Assembly: GCA_034509425.1 (NCBI GenBank)
Contig: JAVTVJ010000118.1
Coordinates: forward strand, 2,232,001 to 2,296,000
DNA length: 64,000 nt
Reading direction: 5' to 3'
DNA from: Eopsaltria australis
Taxonomy: Eukaryota > Chordata > Aves > Passeriformes > Petroicidae
Position 1 is the first letter of the stretch, and the number at the start of each line of letters is the position of its first letter. Positions 36,665-48,020 of this stretch are shown in pieces. The position numbers and the translations under genes are program-made. The notes beneath the pieces were generated by a model. It was not told the origin of the DNA and did no database searches. It was given only the letters and a program-made list of their open reading frames with translations.

Positions 36665-38126
36665 CGCAAAATACAGTGATATGTGCAATACAATGATGTT
36701 AAGCAACACCCAATACAATACAAAAAAGTGACAAAATTGTATTCCCCCCACTTCCCTTCTGTCTGATGCATTGCACATGTTTGTATCACGTCGTGCAGCC
36801 TTGGCCATGAAGTTGCTCATCCCTGCATATGGGGACGGAGTCCACCACTGAGACACCATTACACACTTTATTATCATGACCATTCACTTTTTCCTAAAAA
36901 TTTGTTTAACATTACTTTATTGCTTATTCCTTTCCATTACTTTATATTTTTCAGAAGGATGCTAAGAAAAATGTATAAAAGTCTATTAAATGATTAGAAG
37001 AATTCTCTTTTTAGTATCTGAAACCTTAACAAACCCTCAATGTTCTTCCCACCTAGAGTTGCAGAATAACATCATTTCCTCCATTTTCTAGAGGAACCCA
37101 AACATTGTGAGTTGACCAAGACCAATTGAAAAATCAGTGGTGTAGGAAGGCATTGAAATCAAGACCCATGAACCTTAGGTCACTGACTATACTGGTGTAT
37201 GTAATTCCCATCAGTAGATAAAATATTAACAACACAAGTAAGTTTATGAGAAGATAAATGTGAGCTTTGTATGCAGATTTGCAGTAACTGAGTCTCTGGG
37301 TTGTTCTACAAAATGTAGTCCAGACAGATGGGTGTTTACACTATGCAGTTACCATAGCACCTGGTTTAGTGAAGTGCTAAATCCTGCTGAAAACGCAATG
37401 TGTTTACTTGGGCTCAGCTCTGCAGCAGTGCATCCACACCACATCCACTTAGCTCAAGATTTAAGTAGGATGGGCTCCTTTTCACCCAAAAAAGCCTGTC
37501 TAAACATACATAAAGATGAATGATTGCAAGATAAGAATTGTCTCCTTGCAACGCATGACTCCTTTTTTTCCATGGGATATTTGCCACAGCTTGCCAAGAT
37601 CTCATTATCTATCTTTCCTCTTAGTCCCTAGTACCCTTACATTTCATATCAGACTTCTTTCCTTTTCCTTCTCTGCACTGTATTTTTGCCTGGTGAGACC
37701 AAGCCCTGAGAGGGTGCTTGTTGTTTACTCAAGAGTGTGAAAGCTTTTGGCAAATAGGATTAGAGGGGCTCTGTGGGAGACAAGCATGTGCTAGAATGTC
37801 CCATATTTTTTAGATGTCTCAATTTTAGATATGTTCCATTTCATCAGTTGTGTAACAGAAGACTGTACAAATGTATCAGATTTTCAAAAATGAAAAGTAT
37901 CAAAGTCTATGACTTTTCTTGCACTATGCACAGTAAGGAAATTAAAACAAGAAAGACAATAAGAAAATTATACTTATGAGCAAATTGTTATCAATTAACA
38001 CTATACCAAAGTTTATAATTTTGCCCAATGAGCAGCAGAAACAATAGTATAAATGGAAAAATCAAAAGGTATATTCATTATAATGACTTTACAACAATGA
38101 CATTATCAGAATATAGGACCAAAGTT

Positions 38127-38218
38127 GGTTTTTTTTGTGGTTTTTTTTTTTTTTGTTTGTTTGTTTGTTTTTGCTTTTTTTTATTTTTGTTTTTTTTGGT
38201 TCTTTTTTTTTTTGTTTC
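38127..38218. repeat. T-rich (TTTG) tract
   Basis: About 90 bp of T-runs with GTTTGTTTGTTT units and few other bases. In composition it is roughly the reverse complement of the A-rich tract at 36593-36664, about 1.5 kb away. Confidence 0.9.
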
Positions 38219-39560
38219 TCTTCAAGGACTTAACAAAGGCACTCAATCTAGATTCCAACTTCTCCAGTACGACTAAATAAAAGAGACTTCAGAAAGCTGT
38301 GAAAGGTGACTCATTTCTCCTAAATTCAGTGCCTAAAAATGGGTATCATTTTGAGCACATCTATGTTTTTCCAGCTTGCTTTCTAGGTATATTAAGAAAG
38401 GTTGTTTACCCATGCAAAGCATATCAGAGTAGAGATTTCAGCCATCATCCTGATAAAATCTGTCAAGACATTATGATCTCTTAAAGTAAAGTAGAACAGA
38501 GGTTTACTTTACATGACCTCCTTTTATGTTATTGCCTTCTAGTTTTTATTTTCTTTTTCCTCTACTGGATGTGCAGAGTAGATCTCCGGTGTCAAAAAGT
38601 CAGCATTTGTGGTAAAGAAAGCTGTTGATTGCAGGATTCTTTCTTGCTGCTGAATTTAGAAAGAGCATACTGAGTGACTAATGTGATTGCAAGCAGAGAG
38701 AAAAGGTCTCATTAGTCAAAGCAAACAAATGATTCTATGGAAAATTCCTATGTCAAGTCAGTTAATCTGCCTCTTCACATATGGTCACAGATGTGTTTCT
38801 TATTCCTGAAAGCTCAGCTTGATGATCTGGTATCTAACTGATGGACCTGCTACTCAGTAACAGTAATAAACAGCAATGAGTAAGAGCTAAGCTTTGGACA
38901 TAAGAAGTGCCATTCGGTGATAAGCATTCTGCAAATAACAGATACTAGAAATGCCAAATTAGGGACCTGATCTTTCACAACATCTTCACACTTATCTCAC
39001 CTGTTCTTCTCTTCCAGTCCAAAATGGAACTGCTTTGACAGAAGAGTTAGGGTAATACATTGAAAAAGGTTTACATTCCCAAATCCAGTAGCGATGAATG
39101 CTGAAGAGAAATCCAGAAGCAAACTTTGGTTTAAGAACCATAGAATAAGGGATAGAAACATATGCTGATTATAAAGAGTGGAAAATAAAGATACTCCACT
39201 CTAAATATAGCGTATGATCTTGTTATTACATCTTTTTTTCACAGTGCACAAACGTCCTTATAAAAGCATTACCTAGCTTTGATTTTCTTAGATGAGTGGT
39301 TCTAAAATTTAGGCATGAAAGACTGACTTCAGTACACAACTCATTTTGGAGTTCTAGAGGCAATTTTCTAAAACTTACTTAACATTAAATGTTTATTAGA
39401 TTTCTACATATTTTGATGTGAGAAGCCAGCATATTTTACTGGTTTGTGTTCGATGAACGTTCCTTGAAAACCAAGCCTTATCCTTAGGAACCTAAACATC
39501 AGTTTTGCATCTTAACTTCAAGATCCTGTTATATGAAATCTTGACTATTGTACATTGTTG

Positions 39561-39725
39561 TGGTTTAAGCCCAGCTGGAAATTATGCACCACAGAGCCAC
39601 CTGCTCACCCCGCCTGCCAGTGATATGGGGAGGAGAATCAAAGTAAAACTTGGAGATTGAGATAAGAGCAGTTTAACAATCTAAAATAAAGTAAAAATAC
39701 AGTAATAATGGTAAATGATAATAAT
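39561..39725 (-). mobile_element. Truncated ERV LTR stub, minus strand
   Basis: The plus strand begins TGTGGTTTAAGCCCAGCTGG and continues with GCACCACAGAGCCACCTGCT and AACTTGGAGATTGAGATAAG, then an AT-rich tail with ATAATAATAC. This is the antisense of the 3' end of a common avian LTR that terminates TTAAACCACA. Only about 165 bp remain, and the sequence passes straight into CR1 at about 39727. The rest of the LTR does not reappear after the CR1, so this is truncation and not simple interruption. Confidence 0.75.
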
Positions 39726-39726
39726 A

Positions 39727-40552
39727 CACTTGAAGGAGGAGATGCCATCCAAAGAGACTTTGAAAGGCTTGAGGAGCGGGTCCACACAAACCTCACGAAC
39801 TTCAACAAGATCAGGTTCAAAGATCTACACCTCAATGGAGCAATCCCCAATATTAATACAGGCTGGGAGGTAAATGGATTGTGAGCAGTCCTACAGAGAA
39901 GGACTTGGAGATCTTGGTGGACAAAAACTGAGGCATGAGACAGCAACGTGTGCTTGCAGCCCAGAAAGTCAGCTGTAGCCTGAGCCGCATCAAAAGCAGC
40001 ATGGCCACTAGAGTGAGAGCGTTCTGCACTTTTACTCTGCTCTGGTGAGATTCCCCCTGGGCTTCTGCATTCACCTCTAAATCCTCAGCACAGGAAAGAT
40101 GTGGGCTTGTTCAAGCAGGTCCAGAGGAGGGCCATGAAGAAAAACTGAGAGGGGTGGGGTTGTTTAGTCTGGAAAAAATGAGGCTCAGGGAGAGCTAATT
40201 GACACGTTTCATTTCTAAAAGTCAGCTTATAAGAAAGATGGAGAGAGTCTCTTTAGCAGGATCTCTAATTACAGGACAAGTGGTAAGGATTTTAATCTGA
40301 AAAAGGATAGGATTAGATGGGATGTAAGGAAATAACTTTTTATGGTAAAGGTGGTGAGATATTGGGGCATTTTGCCCAGAGAAGTTGTGGATACTTTCTC
40401 CATAGAAGTGTTTAAGGCCAGGTTAGATGTGGCCTTCAAACAATCTGATCTAGTGAAAAATGTCTCTGCTCACGCCAGGGGAGTTGAAATAGGTGATCTT
40501 TGAAGGTCCTTTCCAATACAAATCACTCTGTGATTTTGAGATTCTGTTATTT
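39727..40552 (+). mobile_element. CR1 LINE, plus strand, 5'-truncated
   Basis: The copy starts in the C-terminal part of ORF2 with decayed TLEGGDAIQRDFERLEERV, matching the family's TLEGRDAIQRDLDRLERWA-type stretch. It continues through CAGGTCCAGAGGAGGGCCAT near 40120 and TTGCCCAGAGAAGTTGTGG near 40373. The 3' UTR (AAGGTCCTTTCCAATAC) and the terminal CTGTGATTTTGAGATTCTGT follow. Frameshifts and stops are scattered throughout. It directly abuts the LTR stub on its left. Confidence 0.93.
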
Positions 40553-43500
40553 GGATTTTATGAAATTGATTTAGTATGACATTTTATATAGTAGGACATC
40601 TAGGACACTGTAAAGGACACTGAGTTTAAGACTGGTGCCAATTATTGTGATGTTGAAACATAGAGCAGCAATTATACTGTGAAGTGTCTTAGCAAAACAT
40701 ATAAAATATACATCATTAGGTGTCTTCTGACAGAATATGGGAATAAAGAAATAAAAGAGGGAGGGAAACATTTAACCATAACCATTGCTACTGTTTATTC
40801 ACAGAATCTTCCTAATAAGTGTTTTTATGTCTCTCAGGTTTACTTATTCAAAGTTCACATAACAAGTTTATAATTATGAGGCTTATCCTCCCTGGTGTGG
40901 TTTCCATTAGGCATTTTAGGTCCTGAAAATTATGCATATGTCTATTTTCACTTAAGAGCTGTCATCCCCACATATCTTTCACAGAGCTGGTCAGCAGGAG
41001 CTACCTACACCCATTAAGCATTCTTCATTCTGGGTCTGCTGCCAACAAAAATCATTAACTGAACAATGTATTTAATCTCATAAACATTTTCAGTGCTCAC
41101 AGTTTGCTAATGGTAACTTGCTAAAGACTGTAAAATTGCTATAATTTCTCCTGGGTTAAGCAAGTCCTGTTCTATTATCTCTAATTCTGAAAGACTGTAC
41201 AGATGAACAATAAAAGTCTGAGACTATAAACCAGAACCTTTGAATTTCCCTTGACACATAAATGCCCTAATTTTTGGTCTAGTCAGTCTTTCTCATGCTC
41301 TTGATCTCTGGCAGTTTCAGTATTTTGTGCTTTCTTGTAGAGTGGAATACCTTCAAAGGGAGGATGTAAAATTAACAGCATCCTTTCACTCTGGATAGAG
41401 TCCAGCTTGTGATTTTTCAGTACTATCCAGTGAAGGGAAAGTTAAGATCTGGTAAAAGAAAAAGTTGTACAGGTTTTTCCCTGTATTCAAATATAGTACT
41501 TTATACTTAGAGGTGTAGAATATTCCCAGGCTTCATCTCTCTCCAAAGAAAAGTTTTGGGAAATTCCAGGCTATAATCCCGGACTGTAAAGGATGATTTT
41601 TGTGGATCAATTACATGCTGAGATGCAAGGAAGGAGCATTTATTTGACAACATTTTCATTTGTTACCTTAATAGGCCCTAGTTTACCTAGTTGGGACGAA
41701 TTTTCATGACATCAACTGGAGATGTCTAGGCCTCAGAACTAGAGAATGGGCCTGAAAGTTAGACAGCATTGATTGCTGACAGATTTTTATTACTTTTCAA
41801 CTTGGGGTTGGATTTGTCCTCACTGGAAGATATTCACCTAAATGTGATTATATGAGTTTGCTAGGTTTGTGTGTCAGTTGTGATTTTCAAAGTTGTCAGA
41901 ACTGGTTTGGTGATTAGCAAAAAGCAAGCAGTTTGGGAGGCCAGGTTGCTTCAAAAAAATAAAATCTTCTTTTACCTCAATACAGTTTAGTCTGTGGGAA
42001 TTTTGGTCATATTCGTCTCAAAAGGATGTTTGCTGTTGACTTCATTTAAGCCAGTTCTTCCATCCAGAAAATTTTTCCTTTAAGATAATCAACCATGAAA
42101 ATTGAGCAGGGGAGAGTTTTGGAGTAGTCTCCTAATAAAATTTCACACGTTTGTTTTGCAATAAGCATGGCTCTGGCTGATATTTAAAGAATAACACAAT
42201 GAGACTTTGAAACTGCAAAAATGTAATCTGTATTAATACATCTAACAAATGCAGACTGTCTTATGAAGGCAAAAGTTCTACAGGAAGGTGGTGCCTATGA
42301 TGGGAAGATGTATGTAAGGAGTTATATGCACAGAGTGGAAGCCATTTAGACTTTAAAACCATTAAGAAAGTGTAACAGCCAAGATATTTTTAATAAATGA
42401 AGATTTAAAGCTTTTTAAGTAGATAGTCATGTAGCCTTCTGACCCTAAAACCAGGATTAAAATAAGATACAATTTACCAGCCCAATTGACATTTAGAGAT
42501 GCAAGTAGTTCTAAACATTAGTTTTTATTTTAGCTTCTGTTTTTAATGCAGTTAAAATTTGCAGTTCAAACCAAAAATTTCCATGATTCTTTACTGAGCC
42601 TTTCCAATAAAAATTTGTTTCTCAACAAAAACTACCTGGCAATTAATTCTGAACACATTTATAATCACATAAAATTTTATTAAGCAAACTAGCTCTTTCC
42701 AGTATCAAGAACTTCATCCAGTCTCAAGAACTTTACCTCATTCTCAATGTATTTTTCCCAGATTAAGTTCTATTTCACTAAACACCACCTTGACCAGGTC
42801 AAGCAAGGCACTGTGTCACTCAAATTTTTTTCTCTAATGTATTCCTAACTTTTTTCATAGTTTATTTGAGCTTTCTTATGGTTGACTCATATAATGACTA
42901 CAACAAAAGAAAATCTGTGACTTTCAAGTGAGAATCGTCCTCAAAGAAATGTTTGTTCAATCCAGTTACATCCAGGTCACTATAAAAGGCTGGATTCAAC
43001 AGGACAAATTTATATTTGAGACCTATATATAACCAGATTTTGACTTTCTTACACCTTTCCATCCTACTCCCTTATTCCAAGAACAAAAAAGCAGAACTTG
43101 TCTAACAAGGTTTTTCCTTCCTTGAACACACAACCTACACTTTGAAAATTAATGCACATCACGCTTGTAGTGAGCAGTGAAGTACGAAACGTGCACATCC
43201 AGGATTATTCTGGAGCTGTACGGGGAGATCTTTTCTACTTGGAATCATATGGACACCTTGAGGAGGAGAAGGCTTGCTCTAACTGATCTCTTCCCTCAGA
43301 GGCACCACTTTCAGGCATTTTACTATGGTAGAACAAACATTTGTCTCATATGTGTATATCTACCTTGATGTTACACATTTTTGACCTTTCTTTTTCGACT
43401 GATTTTAGATGTAGTCTTAGATTTTTTGACGTTTTAACTTAATTAAGGGCATGTAAAATATTTTTTCTTCCACAGGAAACTAAATTATTGCAGTAATTGA

Positions 43501-46466
43501 ACAAGTTCTTTGACCCAAGTTTCTTTCATTTTTTAGCAAGGTCTCCAAGTAACTGTTCAAGCTGGCAAGCAACATAAAATTGGCGCTTAAAGGTGTATAA
43601 AAAGTAATGCACCTGTTAATATTCTTAAACATACTTTTTTTAATCTTCTGAAACTTCATACTATCTTATCTTCTATAAAACTCCTGGTTCTCCTTCAATC
43701 TGATTTTGAGTAATTTTTGAATGTTCTCTTATTAAAATAATAATTAAAATAAATTTGCCTAAATTCATGCTTAAAAAACAAATGCAAAAATAAATACTTT
43801 TCTCTTTTTAATAACTCTTATGAGCTATATATCTAGGTAGAAAGCATTTTATATAAAAATCAAGGAACAGCTTCATTTTCTATTTTTGTGAGAGATTTAT
43901 ATTGATAACTTTGCCAGAATATGTTTTGTCTCAGGTTAGGATTTGCCTTTTTTAGGGCAAAAATTCAAATATAGACATAGTGCAATTTAAGTAAGTTGTT
44001 ATTTTTTCTCAATTTACGAGTAATTATTAATGATAATGCTTATTTAGTTTTTCCCAAATACTATTATCACTTTTTCTTCATAATAGTAAGTGTTCCCAGT
44101 TTTCAAACTCTCTAAAAAATGAATTAATAAAATATGTTTGCGTTCTCAACTGGAGTGTAATGAATAAATAGAATCAAAGAAGAGTATCTTGTATAGGCTA
44201 GCAACTGCAATCTAATATGAAAACAAAACTTCCAGGCTTCCTCTGCTCCTTCATCATGAATTCCAGAGACAATCCAAAAAAAGACATTGTTTTTTTTTGA
44301 CTAGAGAAGAAAGGTGAGAGAAGCAATAGATAATAAAAGTGTCTATTTTACATATTTTGATTTTTACTATGATTAATAGACATTGCTATCACTAAAAAAA
44401 AGAGCCCTAGCATGATATGATGGAAAATTTTAAATTACAATTTCATGGAGAAATCAAATCCATCAACAATGTCTAAATGTACATGGCATAAGTGGCCACG
44501 TACCTTCAAGTAACAGTCTGTGGCACTAAGGTTCAGTGGTGACAATTTAGAAAGAAATCAAGAATTTTGTCTATGTGTGTTTCATTTGATCAAAACCAGG
44601 ATCTTAGATGAGGAAACAGACTGTATTTTGTATTCAGAACAATTCCACATTTGCTCAGGTGCAAAATAAAAATCTCTTTGTTTCTCTGCTGGGCTACCTA
44701 GCATGGTCAGCACGCAGGACCAGAACAAGGAATGGCTAAAGGAATAGCATGACTGAAATACATGTAAGAAACTATGGGCAGAAGCAACTCATACCTTAAC
44801 AGCAATTCAGCTCAAACTGGGCTTTGTTCTCCAGCAAGAACTGACAATCTTAAACTTTGAGTGAAATTTTATAAATTCATAATTGCATGAGGAATTAGGT
44901 AGTACTATCCTGTTTATCTTTTGGTATTTTTCTCCTGCTGATGAATATGTTAGCTTTTAAGCTAATTAAAGAATTTCTGGAAAAGGCAAAAAATTCTGGA
45001 TATCTGATATCAGACTTGAGCTAGTCTGTTAGTAGCACCACCTTCAAATGTGAACATGGCTTTTACTGCTGCTTGTCATAACCTTGGGAAAATTTGCTTA
45101 TCTTGGTAAAGAATTTCTGGGGCATATGCACAACTATTATCACAATAAATAATATTATTCCTATCTCTTTTGTAAATTGCCCCTGACAGACAACTCAACA
45201 TTTGGCAGTACTCTGTCTTCTAAAAGCAAATGTCAGTTACAAAATTCATATCCTCAGATAACTAATTAAAGTACCTATGATTGAAACCCAGCCAAAGCTG
45301 GTTTCTGTCCAAAGGAGATATCTGGGTATCTTCACAGACAACTGCATTCCACAAACATGTGGTGGTCACCATCTGTGCAACAGTCCTAAGAAGAAATGAT
45401 AAAGGTGGTCTTCTAAGAGGTGTATGATTGCAACAGCAGATTGCAGTGGTTCCTATCGGAGCCATGGAATAGAAATCTGACAGTATTAAGAAATACCTAA
45501 ACAATTGTTGGAATCCATGAAAATAAGTCATTATTGGTCAAATGCTGGGGGGAAAACCCCTACATATTATTCCCCTGTTCTTATGCTTTTCTCTAGGCAT
45601 CAGCTTATGACCATTGTCAAAACTGTCCTACTGGGCTGAAGGGACTGTTGATGCTAGACACACATATTCTTTAATCTCAGGAAGGATAAAGGCATGGAAC
45701 ATTTGGGGTTTTTTTGAAAAGTATCTGCACTGGAGACTTTTTGACACCACATACAATGGTATCAGGTAGAGATTCCAGTGTGAGAAGTTTCACTTTCAGG
45801 ATCAAAGCCTAGTTTTACAATTATGCTGATGAAGGTATGATTTATACTCCCCATGCTTCAAATTACCTTCCTTTACTGCTTTTACTTCCTTCAAGGCACT
45901 CAGAACTTAAATAGATCTTGTCAGCCTACCATCTGCTTCCAGTGGCAGCCAAGGGGCAGAGACATTTATAACAACAGCAGTGAGGCTCAAAAGTGACATA
46001 TCTTCCAAAAGTGCTCACCACTAATTAGGAAAAGAGGCCTAAATGACAAAAAGAAATATTTTTGTTCTGAAAAAGAGTAGCTACTCTCCTCCTCTGAGTT
46101 CATTGAGACAAGAACAGGAAATGCTTAAGGTACCTTTGTGCAGTGAACAAATGGGTTAGTGAAAGAATTTTGAGAAGCTTTGAGGCAATTTAGTGCATAT
46201 TTTTATTTTTGTCTATATGTGTAAAAGGTTGATGTAAAATGCTATCCAGGATATAACGTGAGGTTAGGAGAGACAAATAAGTCTCTGGCCAAGGAAAGTT
46301 TAGCTTGAAATGCAAGTCATATGAGAACACTATCACAAAAAATATATATTGGAAGTGGTGCCTCAATTCTTCAGCAGGGTCTGAAATTCCAGAAAATAAA
46401 TATGTCTTCCACATAGACATTTAAAATCAACTAAATTTAGTAGAGACTTACACAGAAAGCAAGCAA
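40553..46466. other. Non-coding AT-rich interval
   Basis: No gene or recognisable element is seen across nearly 6 kb. Frames are all below 90 codons. A slightly GC-richer patch at 43170-43320 has no recognisable content. Confidence 0.55.
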
Positions 46467-46995
46467 TTTAGAGAGCAAGATGTTCTGGGGGGCTGTGTCA
46501 AAGGCTTTACAGAAGTCCAGAGAAATTATATCTGTAGCCCTTCCCTTGCCCACTGATGCAGTCACCCCATCACAGAAGGCCACTATATTGGTCAGGCAGG
46601 ACTTGTCTATGGTGACACAGTGCTGGCTGTCTCAAATCACCTCCCAGTTCTCCATGTGCCCTAAGAAAGCTTCCAGGAGGAGCTGTTTTGTGATCTCCCC
46701 TGGCACTGGGGAGGCTGACAGGTTGGTCATTCTCAGGGTCCTCCTTCTAACCTTTTTGAAGAGGGGTACTCTATTTCCCTTTTTCCAGTCATCTGGGACC
46801 TCACCTGACTACTATGACTTTCCATAGAGTCATAGCATTTTCAAATATCATGGAAAATAGCTTGACACCTACACTAGTCAATTCCTTCAGGACTCAGAGG
46901 TGCATCTCTTCGGGCCCCATAGACTTATGTGCATTCAGATTCTTCAGGTGGAAAATAACCTGATCACCACTTACAGTGGGAAGCACTTTGCTCTC
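46467..46995 (-). mobile_element. CR1 LINE RT segment, minus strand
   Basis: On the minus strand, from right to left, this covers the CR1 ORF2 region from the endonuclease-RT linker (the S-M-G-P stretch, antisense of GGGCCCCATAGACTTATGTG near 46915) through the KKGKKEDP-type finger region (decayed, near 46750) to [16 protein letters not shown] (46525-46585) and LDFCKAFDT (46494-46523). The first catalytic Asp motif is preserved here, but stops and deletions occur upstream. Neither the downstream RT nor the 3' UTR follows on this strand. The 115-codon plus frame at 46480-46827 is its antisense shadow. Confidence 0.92.
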
Positions 46996-47269
46996 CCAAT
47001 TATCTATGATTAACTCCATGCGTGCTGTTATTTAAGAAAAACTCTTTGCATTCCAACATTTATCCAGGGGACTGTGTCTTTATTTCTTGTGTGTATGTAA
47101 GTTTGGTTTTGTAAAATGAAACGATCCCAAGTCAATGTTCAGAATGAGAAACTGAAACAAATAAGCTATTTTGTCTGAATCTACTTTTTGGGGAGAACTT
47201 AGTTCAGATTCTAAACTCCTACATCCAAAACAATTTCAAGGTAAAACATGATCCTTATTATTCTTGAGA
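46996..47269. other. Unassigned spacer between two CR1 pieces
   Basis: About 275 bp of AT-rich DNA with no CR1 similarity that I can see. It matters for deciding whether the flanking CR1 pieces are one insertion or two. Confidence 0.5.
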
Positions 47270-48020
47270 TCTTTAGGCAATTATATGAAGTTCAAGAGAA
47301 AGTGCGGTATTCTGCACTTGGGATGAGGCAACCCTGGATGTACAAACAGACTGGGGAATCAGAGGCTGGAAAGCAGTGCCAGGAAAGGGACCTGGGGGTC
47401 CTGCTTGATGTCAAGTTGAACATGAGCCAGCAGTGCCCTGGCAGCCAGGAGGGCCAACCCTGGCCTGGGGGGCATCAGGGTCAGCATCACCAGCCAGGCA
47501 AGGGAGGGGATTATCCTCCTCTGCTCTGCACTGGGGCAGCCTCACCTTGAGTGCTGGGGAAAGTTTTGAGTGCCACAATGCAAGAAAGTTATGAAGCCCT
47601 GAGGTGAGGCCGTATGAGGAGTGGCTGAGGTCACTTGGTCTGTTCAGCCTGCAGAAGAGGAGACTGAGGGGAGACCTCATTGCAGTTACAACTTCCTTAT
47701 GAGGGGAAGAGGAGGGGCAGGCACTGATGTCTTCTCTGTGGTCAATAGTGACAAGGCCTGAGGGAATGGCCTGAAGCTGTGTTAGGGGAGGTTTAGGTTG
47801 CATATTAGGAAAAGGTTCTTCACCCGGAGGGTGTTTGGGTACTGGAACAGGCTCCTCAGGGAAGTGGCCACAGCACCAAGCCTGACAGAATTCAAGAAGC
47901 ATTTGAACAATACTCTGGGGCACATGGTGTAATTCTTGGGGGTGGTCTTGTGCAGGGTCAGGAGTTGAACTCCACGAGCCTTGAGGGTTTCTTCCAATTC
48001 AACTTATTCTGTGATTATAC
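47270..48020 (+). mobile_element. CR1 LINE 3' part, plus strand
   Basis: It starts near the family's KFN-AKC-VLHLG region (AAGTGCGGTATTCTGCACTTG at 47299) and continues through ERDLGVLLDVKLNMSQQC (47384-47440). A stretch matching RRLRGDLIA occurs near 47660, and GGTACTGGAACAGGCTCCTC at 47835-47856. It ends in ATTCTGTGATTAT near 48006. Frameshifts abound. Two long minus-strand frames (170 and 71 codons, 47411-47997) are antisense shadows that arise from its GC-rich composition. Confidence 0.94.

Larger units (their letters stand above)
34819..39560. other. Non-coding AT-rich interval with two opposed low-complexity tracts
   Basis: No gene is recognised. An A-rich (CAA)-like tract lies at 36593-36664 and a T-rich (TTTG)-like tract at 38127-38218. 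The 106-codon minus frame at 36563-36883 owes its length to the A-rich tract read backwards (runs of F and V) and is not a gene. Confidence 0.55.

Noticed and set aside
36563..36883. 106-codon minus-strand open frame with a hydrophobic C-terminus
   Set aside because: The apparent hydrophobic run (FFVVVVVFVCFF) is the A-rich tract at 36593-36664 read backwards. It is low complexity, not a membrane segment.
46480..46827. 115-codon plus-strand open frame
   Set aside because: It is the antisense shadow of the minus-strand CR1 RT segment.
47411..47923. 170-codon minus-strand open frame
   Set aside because: It is the antisense of the plus-strand CR1 3' part. Its length follows from the GC-rich CR1 composition, and the plus strand carries the recognisable CR1 motifs.
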